Source: Selaginella moellendorffii
Lineage: Eukaryota > Streptophyta > Lycopodiopsida > Selaginellales > Selaginellaceae
DNA length: 64,000 bases
Assembly (NCBI RefSeq): GCF_000143415.4
Contig: NW_003314279.1
Span: 788,662 to 852,661 of the forward strand
Direction of reading: 5' to 3'
The translations under genes and the position numbers were made by a program. Below the pieces are notes generated by a model. The model was given only the letters and a program-made list of their open reading frames with translations, was not told the origin of the DNA and ran no database searches. Positions 46,011 to 57,211 of this stretch are shown here, piece by piece (the stretch's first letter is position 1; each line of letters begins with the position of its first letter).

Positions 46011-47369
46011 TTCTCTTCTTTTTCTTTTTCTTCCTTTTTTTCACTTTACTTTCATGGCTACTTTTCTTACTTTTAGAGGGTGTTTCTCCATTGGACCATG
46101 GCCCATGCCTTGGATTTCACACTAAGGTTGCATTGCTGTTTGTATTGAGGTTCCTCGCTTGGCTTAGTCTATGTTCCAAGTTCTTTGGCCCTTCCCTTAC
46201 TATTACTACACCCCACACATTCCCCTCACTCATTCCATATCATCTACACTCATAGTTCCATCACCAATCACTTCCAACAATGTTGCCTGCACTTATCTCT
46301 AGATGCCCATCTTGCATCTTTCATTCTTTCACCATCATTCACATCTCCATTTGAGGTCACATTTACACCATACCACAGACACACATATGTGCACCAGCAG
46401 CAAATGACATCACCTCATTTGGACATGCCGTTTCCAAGATATCCTTACGACCATTTGCCAACAATGCACTAGCTTTTCTGGAGTGACTTTCTTCCAACCA
46501 AGTGAACCTGTTCACTCAAGGCACCTAGGTGGATCTTTAGGTGAGGCCACAGAAACCGAAGCCACTTTCTTCTGCTTTAGCACTCAGTGGAAACATCCCA
46601 CCTCCTTTTACTGACAACCTAGTGACTATGACATCCTTTTCAGCTGCTAACATCTTCAGTCTGACACATCAGATTGGCCACCTTCTCAGAGTGCCACCCC
46701 ATCTCAGTGCTCCACCATATCACTCCACCATATTGGTGCTGGAGCAGGTGGTTACTAATTACAGGTTATAGGTCCCTAGTTACTGGTTACTAGTTACTGG
46801 TTACCGGTTACTGGCTACTCCGAGTGGTCAGCACTTACTTTACAGGCCAACGGTTATCAATGGCCACCTTTTCAGAGTGCCACCACCATCTCGGCGCTCC
46901 ACCATATCACTCCATCTTTCATCATTTCCACACTTACCACCCTTGGGCAATGCATCCCCTCTTCTACCTCTCTTTCTTTCTCGATTTTGGCCAATCCTTG
47001 GAGCATACCAGAAGTCATCAAGAGATTGCATTTGCATATTACACTTTCCTGAGCCGAAATCTAGGTACGGGTTAAGTTCTTTGGGTGCTCACTCTTTTTC
47101 CTCTATTTTCCTCCTTTTTTCACACTTTTTCTACACTTTTCTTCAACTTTAGGGTCCAGTTTGACTACAGGGTTTCCCACCAGGTTTTCCTCCTTATCTC
47201 CAAACTTCACACCTACCTCTTTTCTTTCTTTTCCACTTTGTTTTCTAGAGTTTCTACTATTTCATATAGCTACCAGAACTTGGCATCAGTTTCAAAGGTA
47301 CACTCTACACTCTTCGGAGGGTTCTCGCACGTCTAGAGCCAGTGCGATCCAGCATGGTCGCATGTGGCC
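46011..47369. other. Pyrimidine-rich stretch downstream of integrase, no gene seen
   Basis: It probably includes the 3' untranslated part and U3 of a gypsy element. It contains a run of TTACTGGTTAC-like repeats (about 46750-46820). It also has a direct duplication of about 53 bases around GGCCACCTT to ATATCACTCCA (about 46677-46730 and 46860-46915). Open frames are short and proline/serine/histidine-rich without family features. Confidence 0.5.
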
Positions 47370-47531
47370 ACCAAGAGAGAGAGGGAATATTCTGGTCCTT
47401 GAAATATTCCCCATCTTCCTTGTATAAAACCCTTGCCCCACAAGGGCAAGGGGGGGCATTTTGTGAAGAGTATTGAAGCATTTCTTGTGTTTGAGTGAGC
47501 GTTGGGGGAGGTGCCCCTCCTTCCCCCAACA
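47370..47531 (+). repeat. LTR 3' part with TATA box and two hairpins
   Basis: TATAAA at about 47422 is followed by a perfect 9-bp hairpin, CCCTTGCCC/GGGCAAGGG (47430-47452), then a terminal G/C-rich hairpin ending CCCCCAACA at about 47531. Similarity in reverse to 42605-42726 suggests one gypsy family. Confidence 0.5.
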
Positions 47532-48490
47532 CATGCAAGGCAAATGAAAAACTCCACCTCTATGTCAACTTTCGAGATCTAAACAAGGCAACTGCAAAAG
47601 ATCACTTCCCAATGCCATTTATCGATGTAATTGTGGATAAAATGGCTAGACACTGTTATTACTCTTTCATGGATGGTTTTTCAAGGTAAAATCAGATCTT
47701 CATCCATCTTGATCATCGAGATTTTACAGCCTTCTGAACACCTTGAAGTGTCTTCACTTTCAACGTCCTACCATTTGGCTTATGCAACACTGAACCTATT
47801 TTTTAATGCTTTATGACCCACGCCTTTCATAAATTTATTGGAGAGGCCTTGAGGGTGTACATGGATGATTTATGCATGGCCTCTGACTCTTTTGACAGCC
47901 ACCTTTTACACTTGGAATAGGTTTTCACTCACTATTGACAATATACATTTTCTTTAAACTCAACAAAGTGTAAGTTTGGGGTGACTGAAGACTAGTTGCT
48001 AAGCTTTGATGTCTCATAGGATGGGATCAAGCCCCAAACCATGAGATTTTAGATCAGTCCCCGCCAACCAACTTGAAGCAACTTCGTGGCTTTCTTTGGC
48101 AAATGGGTTTCTTTGGCAATTTCCTCCACAACTATGGTGCATGTTCATGGCCTCTAATAGCTCTGCTACAACATAACATTCCATTTGTATGGGGTGAGAG
48201 CCAACAACAAGCCTTTGATTCACTAAAGCAGTCACTTCGTACAATAGCTACCAGAGTGAACACTTCCTTTCAAGATTATATCATAACTGGAGCAAAGACT
48301 TTTGGAGTATGCCTTTATTTATGTTCAGAGCCTTGCAAGCCACCACATGCAACATACTATGCCTCTTATTCATTCAAGGAGACTGAGAAGGACATGGATG
48401 CGGATAACAAGAAGTGGCTATTGTTTACACCTTGGAGCGATTTCATCACTTTCTCACTAGAGCTTATATCCATTTTTATGTCTATTTTAA
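47532..48490 (+). pseudogene. pol: Ty3/gypsy reverse transcriptase remnant
   Basis: It starts directly after the LTR-like end, without gag or protease. Reverse transcriptase motifs are visible: FRDLNKATAKDHFPMPFID (about 47570-47630), YSFMDGFSR, and the catalytic YMDD (47858-47869). Downstream, LRGFLWQMGFFGNFLHNYG and QQQAFDSLKQ (about 48079-48232) mark the connection to RNase H. Numerous stops and frame changes make it inactive. It may belong to the same element as the integrase at 48785. Confidence 0.8.
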
Positions 48491-48784
48491 TATATTAACC
48501 TTTCTTTTATAGCAACCAGTTCATAATCCTTATACTTTATCTTGGACTATGACCATCCAAGAGTTCTAGCCAACTTTTCACAAGCAGCAAAAGTGTATGA
48601 TGGATTTGAGTGAGTTCCTGGTTGCTAAAGCTACCTCCTTTATGGTCCCAACAGCTTTACAAGACATTGCAATCTAACTAGATTCAAGCAAGTTCTCAGC
48701 AAATTCCTCATCGGCTCAATAAAAGGCTCCAAGCATAGGGATTTTGCTTTCTAGATAGACACCTTTATAAGAGGATATCACAAG
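48491..48784. other. Degraded gypsy pol spacer, no clear motif
   Basis: It lies between the reverse transcriptase and integrase remnants. I see no intact frame or conserved motif, but its position suggests decayed RNase H and the integrase N-terminus. Confidence 0.45.
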
Positions 48785-49337
48785 ATGTCTTGTTGTAGTG
48801 TGTGGGTGAATATAAGATCCTTGAGCTACTTTGTGCTTTCCACTTTTGTGTGGGGCATTTCTCAAGACAAATCACAGCACACCTCTTTTTATGCCATAGC
48901 TATGTTTAGCCTTAGATTCACCAAAACAACGTGGAGTATGCAAAGGCATATGAGCAGTGTTAGTGGTTCAACCCCCAGAGCCATGTTCTATGCTTTTCTT
49001 TCTAGCTCATCACTTCATCTGATCCCTTTTTTCCAGTGGGGACTTGACTTCGTTGGCCTGATCAGTCCATCGAGCTAAAAAAGACAACAATATGTCATCA
49101 TGGCAATAGATTACTTCACAAAATGGGTTGAGGCCATCCCTCTACAATAGGCAAATCAATAATCTACAACAAAGTTTGTCTATGAGTACATTATTTACCA
49201 ATTTAGAGTTCTTGTAGTCTTGATTTCCAATCGTGGCAAAAGATTCCTTGGACAAGTGATGTAGCATCTTCTCCAGTAGTTGTAGGTCATGCATGAAGAA
49301 TAATAACTACTATTCTAAGTGCAATGGTCAAACAAAG
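48785..49337 (+). pseudogene. pol: Ty3/gypsy integrase remnant, N-terminal part, split by a family A element
   Basis: The first catalytic aspartate region (FFQWGLDFVG, about 49030) and IMAIDYFTKWVEAIPL (about 49099-49146) are readable, with several stops. The sequence stops at CAAAG (49333-49337), where the 7.3-kb family A element inserted, and continues at 56617. Confidence 0.8.
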
Positions 49338-50351
49338 TGTCGCGAATGTGACTTCGGGTATCGAAAGTTACCTGTCGGCTAGTCCTTTCGGATATTCTTT
49401 CCTTACTCCCACGATGGCAGAAGGTCGGTATTGCTGGACCCGTTATCAGTTCCCACTTGAGCTAGTTGAGAAACTGGTCAATGACCATGCACTTAAATTG
49501 GATAAACATAAGGTAGGAACCCTATGTGTTTCTTGCTGAGCATACTCGGCCTGGTTTGAGAAACTTGAGTCATTGGCTTGCACTTGCTAGTATCAAGAAC
49601 CCCCGCGATATTGAGATTGGTCCCTCAACATCGCTAGATGATAACTTACCGTGTCTGCCAAACACCCTCGCTATCATGCCCTTTGTGTTAGTCTCATTTC
49701 GGTCCCAAATACTATTTATGGAAAGTGTCCAGATTTGCTCATTTGGCATATCTACGGAATGTAGAGATCGGCTTGAACACAATGGTGTTCGTCCCGTGTC
49801 CAAATTCGCAATCTAAGGACATTCCATATTTAGTAAGTTTCGAGCTTGTCCCAGAGACTAACTCCTGATACTAAGGGAGGCTTGGGGTGAAAGCCCAAAG
49901 CGTGTGTTCCTCAAGGGGGAGGGGGGGTTATGGGGGGTTCCAAATGTATAGTAGGGATAGTGGGTAGGTCGGGCATGGCCGACCAACCTGAGGCATAGTC
50001 TAGCTCCCGCTTGCGTGCCTGTCCTTGTTCTGCGTCCGGCTTGGGTCTAAGCCCAAGTTCCATTCCATGCTAGCTGGTGGAGTACCCATACTCTCACGTT
50101 AGGCCACCGGTATGCCGAAATAGCGCCAGACTCCGTTTGGCTCCGTTTTGCGTGCTGGTCCTGGCATTGGGATGCTGGTTGCTCTAGGACTGTTCCAAGT
50201 CGCTCCGGGCCCCTGTCCCTTCGCTCCTTGGGCTATATGCTCGGGAGTTGCTCCGTGGTCCGGTTCCATCACTCCTTGGCGTCATGCTTGGGAGTTTGGC
50301 ACCGTTCCTTCGTTCAGTGGCCCAAGGCCCTGAACCTCGGGTTCCTGTGGA

Positions 50352-50400
50352 CACGTGGCATGGACACGTGGCATGTGACACGTGGCATTTGTCACGTGGC
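50352..50400 (+). promoter_or_regulatory. Four CACGTGGC boxes (G-box/ABRE-like) in the family A LTR
   Basis: CACGTGGC occurs at 50352, 50365, 50379 and 50393, spaced 13-14 bases, and again in the 3' LTR at 56479-56527. In plants the CACGTG core with GC binds bZIP/bHLH factors (light, abscisic acid). Regulation of this element is inference. Confidence 0.6.
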
Positions 50401-50431
50401 ACAAAGAGGGTTTAGGTTCCGCTTCGTGGTG

Positions 50432-50460
50432 TTATCCTATGGTAAATTACCATAGGATAA
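50432..50460. other. Perfect 14-bp-arm palindrome before the LTR 3' end (family A)
   Basis: TTATCCTATGGTAA and its exact complement are separated by one base, 24 bases before the LTR end. It is found also at 22-50, 20807-20835 and 56559-56587. It could act as an RNA hairpin at transcript ends. Confidence 0.85.
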
Positions 50461-50486
50461 AGGGTCAAAACCACGTGCGCTACATT

Positions 50487-50498
50487 TGGTATCAGAGG
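50487..50498 (+). promoter_or_regulatory. Primer-binding site, initiator-Met type (family A)
   Basis: TGGTATCAGAGG matches 11 of 12 bases of the common plant site TGGTATCAGAGC, 2 bases inside the LTR. Confidence 0.88.
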
Positions 50499-53400
50499 AT
50501 GAGTCTCAGCGAGTACTATTCAATGAGATTGGGCAACTAGTCTCGTTGCATACGCAGAGATAAAAACGATGATCCGAGTGGGTACACGTTTTGGTGCAAA
50601 GACTTCGCATTGGTTCCTTGGGATAGGTTTTGGTTACCTTTTCGTTCCATATTATGTGAGCTTGCTCTTGGGCTCATAGGGTGGACTGAGTTGTTCCGTT
50701 ACACGAGTTTGCGCTTGGGCTCGTGAGTGAGGCGCATTAGCAACTCGAGGTTACACTTTGAGTTGGCAGAATTAATGTTAGCCTATCGTTGGTTCCATGA
50801 GTTGTTCCATGTACCATGGGTGAAAGCAAACCTCCCTGGGTTTGCTATGAGTGGCAAATAGGCTGGTCCGTAGCTGTTTAGCACAACACTAGTGGATCCT
50901 TCCTAGGTATGATTATAAGTGGATCAATCAAGACTATAGGGATTAGTCTATTGGTTCAAGTAATCATGACCGTGCTCTCTCATAAATTTTTCTTGGATTG
51001 AACTGAAGGCAGTGCGAAAGCAAGCTTGAGGTTTAGTCAAGATGAGGCCGGAAAGAGAGTCGTCAGGGACGAAGGATCAAATACGTAAATCATTTTCTCT
51101 TCTTGGAAAGATGATTTGCAACGAGGTGTTAACTCATTGCTTGTGTTCACATTATGCAATCAAGAGTCCCTACCTTGATGCATGTTGGAAGTGATAGTCT
51201 TACAAGTGGTGAGTTGTGGGATGGATAGTGGTGAAACGTTAAACCATTTTGTCTAAAGCTTGCTATTGGAAGACTTGGGTTGCAATGCTCAATTCTTTTC
51301 TGGGGAACCTTACTATTGCTTCTTGAGTAGCTTGGTGTTGGATTAGTTTTGAGTTTGGTCGGAAAGAGAGTGGCATGAGCTTGTCCATGTTGTGAACAAA
51401 AGTTAGTGGTGTTGGGTGTCGTAAACCTCTATTGGTGGAGTGTGGCATTTATGTTGCATTTTGTCGAATCGAGTTGGCATTTGATATTCACATGAACGTT
51501 TGAAATAATGACATAAGCCTTGCTCATTGCGTTACTCAATTGATGATCAAGTCATTGTGATTTATATCATATCCATGTGATAATGAGCAATGTGTTTACG
51601 AAGTTGCTTGGGTAAATGATGATCAACCCCAAAGTGGTTGATGGAGAAGCTAGTCTACTTGCACGAAGTAGCATTATAGTAGCTTTGACTGGATTCTCAC
51701 TGGTGGTCCATTATGCTAAGCTTATGTTGGTACCTTGTTTCCTTGAGGGTTTGCCCATAAGGTGTTGGGAATGGGTTGTAGCATTCATTTGCTATAGCTC
51801 ATCTGTTGATCCGTTAGCACTTGGAGTAGATTATTGGATGGAGAAGGTGTGAGGTTGATGCATTGACATCGCTAGCACTTGTGTTAGTGGAAGTGGCATT
51901 GTTGATTCAAGTGATGAGGAATTTTCCTTAGAGCTTGATTTTCCATGTCATTTTTCTTGTTAGTGTTTTGGCTTCACATTGGATCTTGAAGGTGGTTGAA
52001 GAAGAGTGTTAGTGCAATGTGGATATCCGAAGATGTGGTCTTTGTGATCAAGCCTTGGATGCTCATTTTGCACTTTGCGGATGTCGGTGTTGGATATCGG
52101 TTAGATGGGCAAAGATGTTCGATACTTAAGCATATTTTTGGATCATGAGAATTTTTGTTAAGGTGAACCTATGTGGAGTTATTAGTAGGAGGAAGTTGGT
52201 TGAGTCTTGAAAGTTTGCAATTCTGGATTGAGAGTCATTCTTTCTCTAGGATGGAAAATTTTCCACAAATTTTCTTAGACTTTTCCAATGGCTGATCTAT
52301 TGATCACTTTGCTCGAAAACCATTCCATTTTCGAAAGCCAGTACAAACTAGTGAAGGGGTTGGAGTTGACTTCGGTTGGCTTACATCTTAGTAGGTAGTT
52401 TGTATGATGCGACCCGAAAGGGATGCTAACTTTTGGGGCTAAAGAAATTGAGTTAGATAGAGTCTGGAGTTGGTGTAGAAAAGTGGCTGTTGCGCTTTTC
52501 TAAGAAAGGTGACTCTTGTGCCTTTCTTTTGTAGCGTTGTGCTTGGTGACAGTTTGCACCTTGCATTACGTTAGACTCTATGAGAGTAGTGAGCTCTCAC
52601 TGATCTTGACTTGGTCTTGGTGGCCCTACACCTTGGCTGAGGATGGTGATGTCCAACTTAGTTGTTTGAGGTTGAGATGTTGGTACCCGTACTATAGCTT
52701 TGTCTATGAGGAGGTTGTGTACCGATATGAGTCCATCTCATGGTCTTCACTTTAGTTTCGACTAAGTGTTGATCACATAGCTAGCCTCTTCAAGGCATGC
52801 TCAGAGCTATTGACTAAATGCATTAGTGAGCTTATGACGGTTGAGTTGGATTCGAGTGGTCATTTGATTTGTACTTGTTTATGAACTTTTATCTCGTACC
52901 TGAAGTATTATGTTCATGTTGGACAAGTATGTAACTCGATGACATGAGTTAGTGTTTGGGTCTTGTGAAGGCAAGTTGAGGAGTGATTGTTAGTTGCTTT
53001 GCGACTAGTGATTACTTGTAGACTTCATCAAGGACTGTTGACACTTGCTTTGCTTGATGATGATTTAGCAGTGATGGGCTTGCTTTACCAGGTGGTGTTG
53101 CGGAGGATCGTGTCGTTAGACTTACATGAGTTTTTCATGTTGGCTTGTCGACTCTACCTCTGTTGATATCATTTGGTTACGTCTAGTCCGTAGTGTTGGA
53201 TTTCATTGAGTCTTGGACGTGGTGAATCACTCTTTGATGATGTGTATCTGAAACTGAGTATTGCTGAAGGATTAGTCTTGGATATACACTAAGGTATCTT
53301 TGACTGTGGTTAGCTTGGTTGCTAGGAAGTTTTGAGTGGTGATTCACTCTTGCTTTCTTCTAACTTTGTCCTGATGTTGATGGCATTAAAGTGATGCCTT

Positions 53401-55450
53401 GTCATTGATGTTGTTGACATTGAGGTTCGAGTGAAATGAGATATCCTTCCAAGGATTGATATTGAGTTTCATTAGTCCTGATGAAAATAGTGTTGATGAT
53501 TTGGCTTTAACTTTGTGTTGTTGGCATTCATGCATTTGCTAGTTAGCAACTATATTGACGTTCAAATGAACTGAGTGGCAAGTTTGAGTTAGCTGTGTTC
53601 TAGACGAGATTGTTTAGTAGGGGTTGAGCTTTGAGCTTTTCCTTGAAAAGTGATTTAGTCATGAACTATACTAGTTTTACGAGAGGAAGAGTTAGTGATT
53701 GATATTGAAGTGATTGAATCCTTGTTGGATTTCAGTTGGGATATGTCAATCGTTGATGATTCTTCTTGTGCTTGTTATGAAGTGAGTTACGTCTTGCTAT
53801 AGATGGATTCATGGAGGATCGTTTAGTGATCACTTGTTGAGCATCGCTTCGTTTTGCTTAGCTTTTGGATTGATGCAGATATGCTCTTCATTAGCTTTCG
53901 CATTATGAAGTTTAGCTTATGGATGTATTGAAGGGGATATTATGGTTCTACCATGATTTCTTCTTTAGCATTGAAGTTAGTTCGTGCGAGACTTGTGATC
54001 ATTGTTAGGCAAGACTTGGCTATAGGCTTCTTCGAACTTTTGGTCCTTTGAGTTTATTATGCTCATTGTTCCATTTGTTAGAAGTTGTTGGGGAAGGCAT
54101 TTTGGCTCATTAGCTTCGATATTGAAGTTGGCTTTGCATCTAGCAATCATTGGTGATGATTGACTATCATCTAGGGTAGTTGATTGTCCTTATCACAAGT
54201 TTTGCTTGATTATTGTTGGTTTGGAATTATTTGCTATTCTTCGGGATGGTAGATTCTTTCTTCAACGATGATTATACATCACTACATTGATGGGCTAATT
54301 GACGATCTTTCATGATAGTTGGTTGTTCTCTTTGATGGCTTTTGGCTTTTTGCAATACCACATGTTCTTTGTGGTTTGCTCTGGATTGGTCTCTTGGGTT
54401 TGAGACGTCAGTAGGATGTTGCTGACACTTGCTTAGGCAACTTGAGTTCCTTGGTATTGTTGGCTGGGATCTATTCAGATTGGCTTTTGTGATAGTTGGC
54501 AGGCATGAGTGTTTGTTGGTCTTACCACATTCATTCTCTTCTGTTGATTGTTGCTCGAGTTAGTTTTGATAGATTTGGATGTTATTTCCTTTGGGTGATA
54601 CATTCGCGAGCATTGTGCTTGTTAGTCAATGATACTTTGTGTTCTTTGAGTTCTCTCTAGTAAGTTGTTGGCTTACTATCTACTCTCTTCGATAGTTAAG
54701 TTTCATCATTGAGTTTCCTTGATGATATACTAGCTATTGACTTTTGTTGGATGGTCATTCCTATGTTTGCTAAATTATGATGATCTTGGTGGTTCCTATA
54801 CTATAATACTAGTTTATCGGATAATAACTTATTTGGAATACATTTGTGTTCTCATCTAAGCTTTATTCACTGATAATTACATCACTAAAATATCATTGTT
54901 TATGACTTTGATATAGTCCCTATATATTGATATTTGAGTTTGGGCCAGTATAGGCAGACTGGCTTCGGCACTTCGTGTGCATGTTGAAATCTCTAGTCAT
55001 GGGGTAGCTACTGTCGACTGGTCACATAACCCGCCTCTCTGTCGATGTTCCTTATTCCGTGAAAGGGCGTGACCGTGTAAACAACTCTAAACTACCTGTT
55101 GACAGTAGTCTATCTAAACCTTACCGACGGGTTTGGTTTCTTTGCTCAGGAGGGTTGGGGCCTCTGGCTTCTCTCTCTATGTCTCTGCGGGCAGGGCATA
55201 TCACACTTTTGTAGCTGGGTGACACCCAGAGCAGCAAGGGTGGCTGATTCCGTTGGTCATTTCCTTGTCGGCGACGGCCGGAAGGTGTCTGAGCTGGTAG
55301 CGCATCCGCGTTAGACAAAGAGGTTACCCCCTAACTCATTTAAGTTGGTGCATTTCTCACATAGTGTGAGTACCGTGAACTTTTTATGGAGTTGTTTCCT
55401 TGGCGGTATTCTAGACTGGAGTATGCATCGACGAGGACGTCGATCTTCCC
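50499..55450 (+). mobile_element. Internal non-coding region of the complete family A element
   Basis: It contains only short frames, without conserved domains. The 3' end holds several hairpins, including TCTCACATAGTGTGAG (about 55356-55371) and the AGGA-loop stem at 55427-55444. A tRNA-like string near 55278 is discussed among the rejected items. It could serve only as a packaged RNA. Confidence 0.85.
55427..55444 (+). other. Pre-PPT hairpin with AGGA loop (family A)
   Basis: Perfect arms ATCGACG/CGTCGAT enclose AGGA. CTTCCC and then the polypurine tract follow. The position, loop and the following CTTC are the same as in family B, while several stem base pairs differ. Confidence 0.75.
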
Positions 55451-55463
55451 AAGGGGGGGAGAG
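55451..55463 (+). promoter_or_regulatory. Polypurine tract of family A
   Basis: AAGGGGGGGAGAG immediately precedes the 3' LTR start TGTCGC at 55464. Confidence 0.88.
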
Positions 55464-56611
55464 TGTCGCAAATGTGACTTCGGGTATCGAAAGTTACCTG
55501 TCGGCTAGTCCTTTCGGATATTCTTTCCTTACTCCCACGATGGCAGAAGGTCGGTATTGCTGGACCCGTTATCAGTTCCCACTTGAGCTAGTTGAGAAAC
55601 TGGTCAATGACCATGCACTTAAATTGGATAAACATAAGGTAGGAACCCTATGTGTTTCTTGCTGAGCATACTCGGCCTGGTTTGAGAAACTTGAGTCATT
55701 AGCTTGCACTTGCTAGTATCAAGAACCCCCGCGATATTGAGATTGGTCCCTCAACATCGCTAGATGATAACTTACCGTGTCTGCCAAACACCCTCGCTAT
55801 CATGCCCTTTGTGTTAGTCTCATTTCGGTCCCAAATACTATTTATGGAAAGTGTCCAGATTTGCTCATTTGGCATATCTACGGAATGTAGAGATCGGCTT
55901 GAACACAATGGTGTTCGTCCCGTGTCCAAATTCGCAATCTAAGGACATTCCATATTTAGTAAGTTTCGAGCTTGTCCCAGAGACTAACTCCTGATACTAA
56001 GGGAGGCTTGGGGTGAAAGCCCAAAGCGTGTGTTCCTCAAGGGGGGGGGGGGGGCTATGGGGGGTTCCAAATGTATAGTAGGGATAGTGGGTAGGTCGGG
56101 CATGGCCGACCAACCTGAGGCATAGTCTAGCTCCCGCTTGCGTGCTTGTCCTTGTTCTGCGTCCGGCTTGGGTCTAAGCCCAAGTTCCATTCCATGCTAG
56201 CTGGTGGAGTACCCATACTCTCATGTTAGGCCACCGGTATGCCGAAATAGCGCCAGACTCCGTTTGGCTTCGTTTTGCGTGCTGGTCCTGGCATTGGGAT
56301 GCTGGTTGCTCTAGGACTGTTCCAAGTCGCTCCGGGCCCCTGTCCCTTCGCTCCTTGGGCTATATGCTCGGGAGTTGCTCCGTGGTCCGGTTCCATCACT
56401 CCTTGGCGTCACGCTTGGGAGTTTGGCACCGTTCCTTCGTTCAGTGGCCCAAGGCCCTGAACCTCGGGTTCCTGTGGACACGTGGCATGGACACGTGGCA
56501 TGTGACACGTGGCATTTGTCACGTGGCACAAAGAGGGTTTAGGTTCCGCTTCGTGGTGTTATCCTATGGTAAATTACCATAGGATAAAGGGTCAAAACCA
56601 CGTGCGCTACA
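55464..56611 (+). repeat. 3' LTR of the complete family A element
   Basis: A 1148-base LTR. Differences from the 5' LTR include the first bases (TGTCGCAAAT against TGTCGCGAAT), the length of the G run and a few single bases. CAAAG follows. Confidence 0.93.
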
Positions 56612-56616
56612 CAAAG

Positions 56617-56984
56617 CAAGATATTGAAAACCATCATCTCAAAGCTTGTGAAGGATCACCTAAGATGTTGGCATTATAGGGCTTTCAGACATCCTTCAAG
56701 ATATCTTGCAACTCCATTCTCTCTCATCTATGGGATAAAGTTCGTGCTTCCAATAGGATCTAGGTGAGGACAAGCATCATATACATGACTTGGAGGTTCT
56801 TGTCTTGGAAGAATAACAAAGAGCCATGACTGAACATTTCCTTTAAGGCAAGCAAAAGATCAAGTCAGTTATTGATCACCAATAGTCAGCTAAATTGTTC
56901 AAGGAAGGTGATCTTGTCTTACTCAAAGAGTTCATGCCACCTTTGAAGTTCTCTCCTCGCTAGACCAACCCTTACTTTGTCTAG
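56617..56984 (+). pseudogene. pol: Ty3/gypsy integrase remnant, continuation
   Basis: It resumes the integrase interrupted at 49337 (KILKTIISKLVKDH) and reads to sequence equivalent to 45890. Indels and stops are present. It is cut at 56984 by the start of a copia-type LTR. Confidence 0.75.
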
Positions 56985-57155
56985 TGAATAATGATGAGCA
57001 CGACAAGCAAGACGATTCATATTAGAAGTAGTGGCTGTATATATATATAGCTTCAATCAAATCAGAAATCACCAGAGATCTGATCACGATTCAGATACAT
57101 GAATCAATGCGCATGTTGAAGTGAAATCCATTGTTCTTGCTTTGCTTTTCTTTCA
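56985..57155 (+). repeat. Short LTR of a copia-type element
   Basis: About 171 bases from TGAATAATG to TTTCTTTCA, with a TATATATATA box near 57036 and a perfect initiator-Met primer site directly after it. The 3' LTR is not in the window, so the start is inferred from the break in the gypsy integrase. Confidence 0.7.
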
Positions 57156-57167
57156 TGGTATCAGAGC
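57156..57167 (+). promoter_or_regulatory. Primer-binding site, perfect initiator-Met type (copia)
   Basis: TGGTATCAGAGC abuts the LTR end CA at 57154-57155. Confidence 0.9.
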
Positions 57168-57211
57168 TCAATTTCTGAATTCTTTCTTCTCCTTTCTTTG
57201 TGCCTCACATC

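Larger units (their letters stand above)
49338..50484 (+). repeat. 5' LTR of the complete family A element
   Basis: A full 1147-base LTR. It has a G-rich run (about 49914-49938), four CACGTGGC boxes (50352-50400) and a perfect palindrome (50432-50460) shortly before the end. Confidence 0.93.
49338..56611 (+). mobile_element. Complete family A non-coding LTR retrotransposon (LARD-like)
   Basis: LTRs at 49338-50484 and 55464-56611 (TGTCGC to GCTACA) are nearly identical by eye. The perfect target duplication CAAAG (49333-49337 and 56612-56616) joins the two halves of a gypsy integrase. The primer site at 50487-50498 is of initiator-Met type, and the polypurine tract is at 55451-55463. The internal 4979 bases contain no Gag or Pol motif and no long ORF. 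It is a recent insertion needing proteins in trans. Confidence 0.94.

Noticed and set aside
46185-47152. Several proline/serine/histidine-rich frames between gypsy fragments
   Set aside because: Pyrimidine-rich non-coding sequence gives such peptides. The frames overlap each other and none resembles a known protein.
52516-52755. 79-codon frame in the family A internal region (also 51616-51852 and 55099-55314)
   Set aside because: The other family A copies do not preserve these frames, and no domain is visible. The frames are treated as chance.
55268-55320. tRNA-like string CTGAGCTGGTAGCGCATCC near the family A 3' end (also near 16040 and 22165 in complement)
   Set aside because: It resembles a tRNA D-arm region, but the D stem does not pair and no T arm or acceptor stem follows. 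It is kept only as a curiosity.
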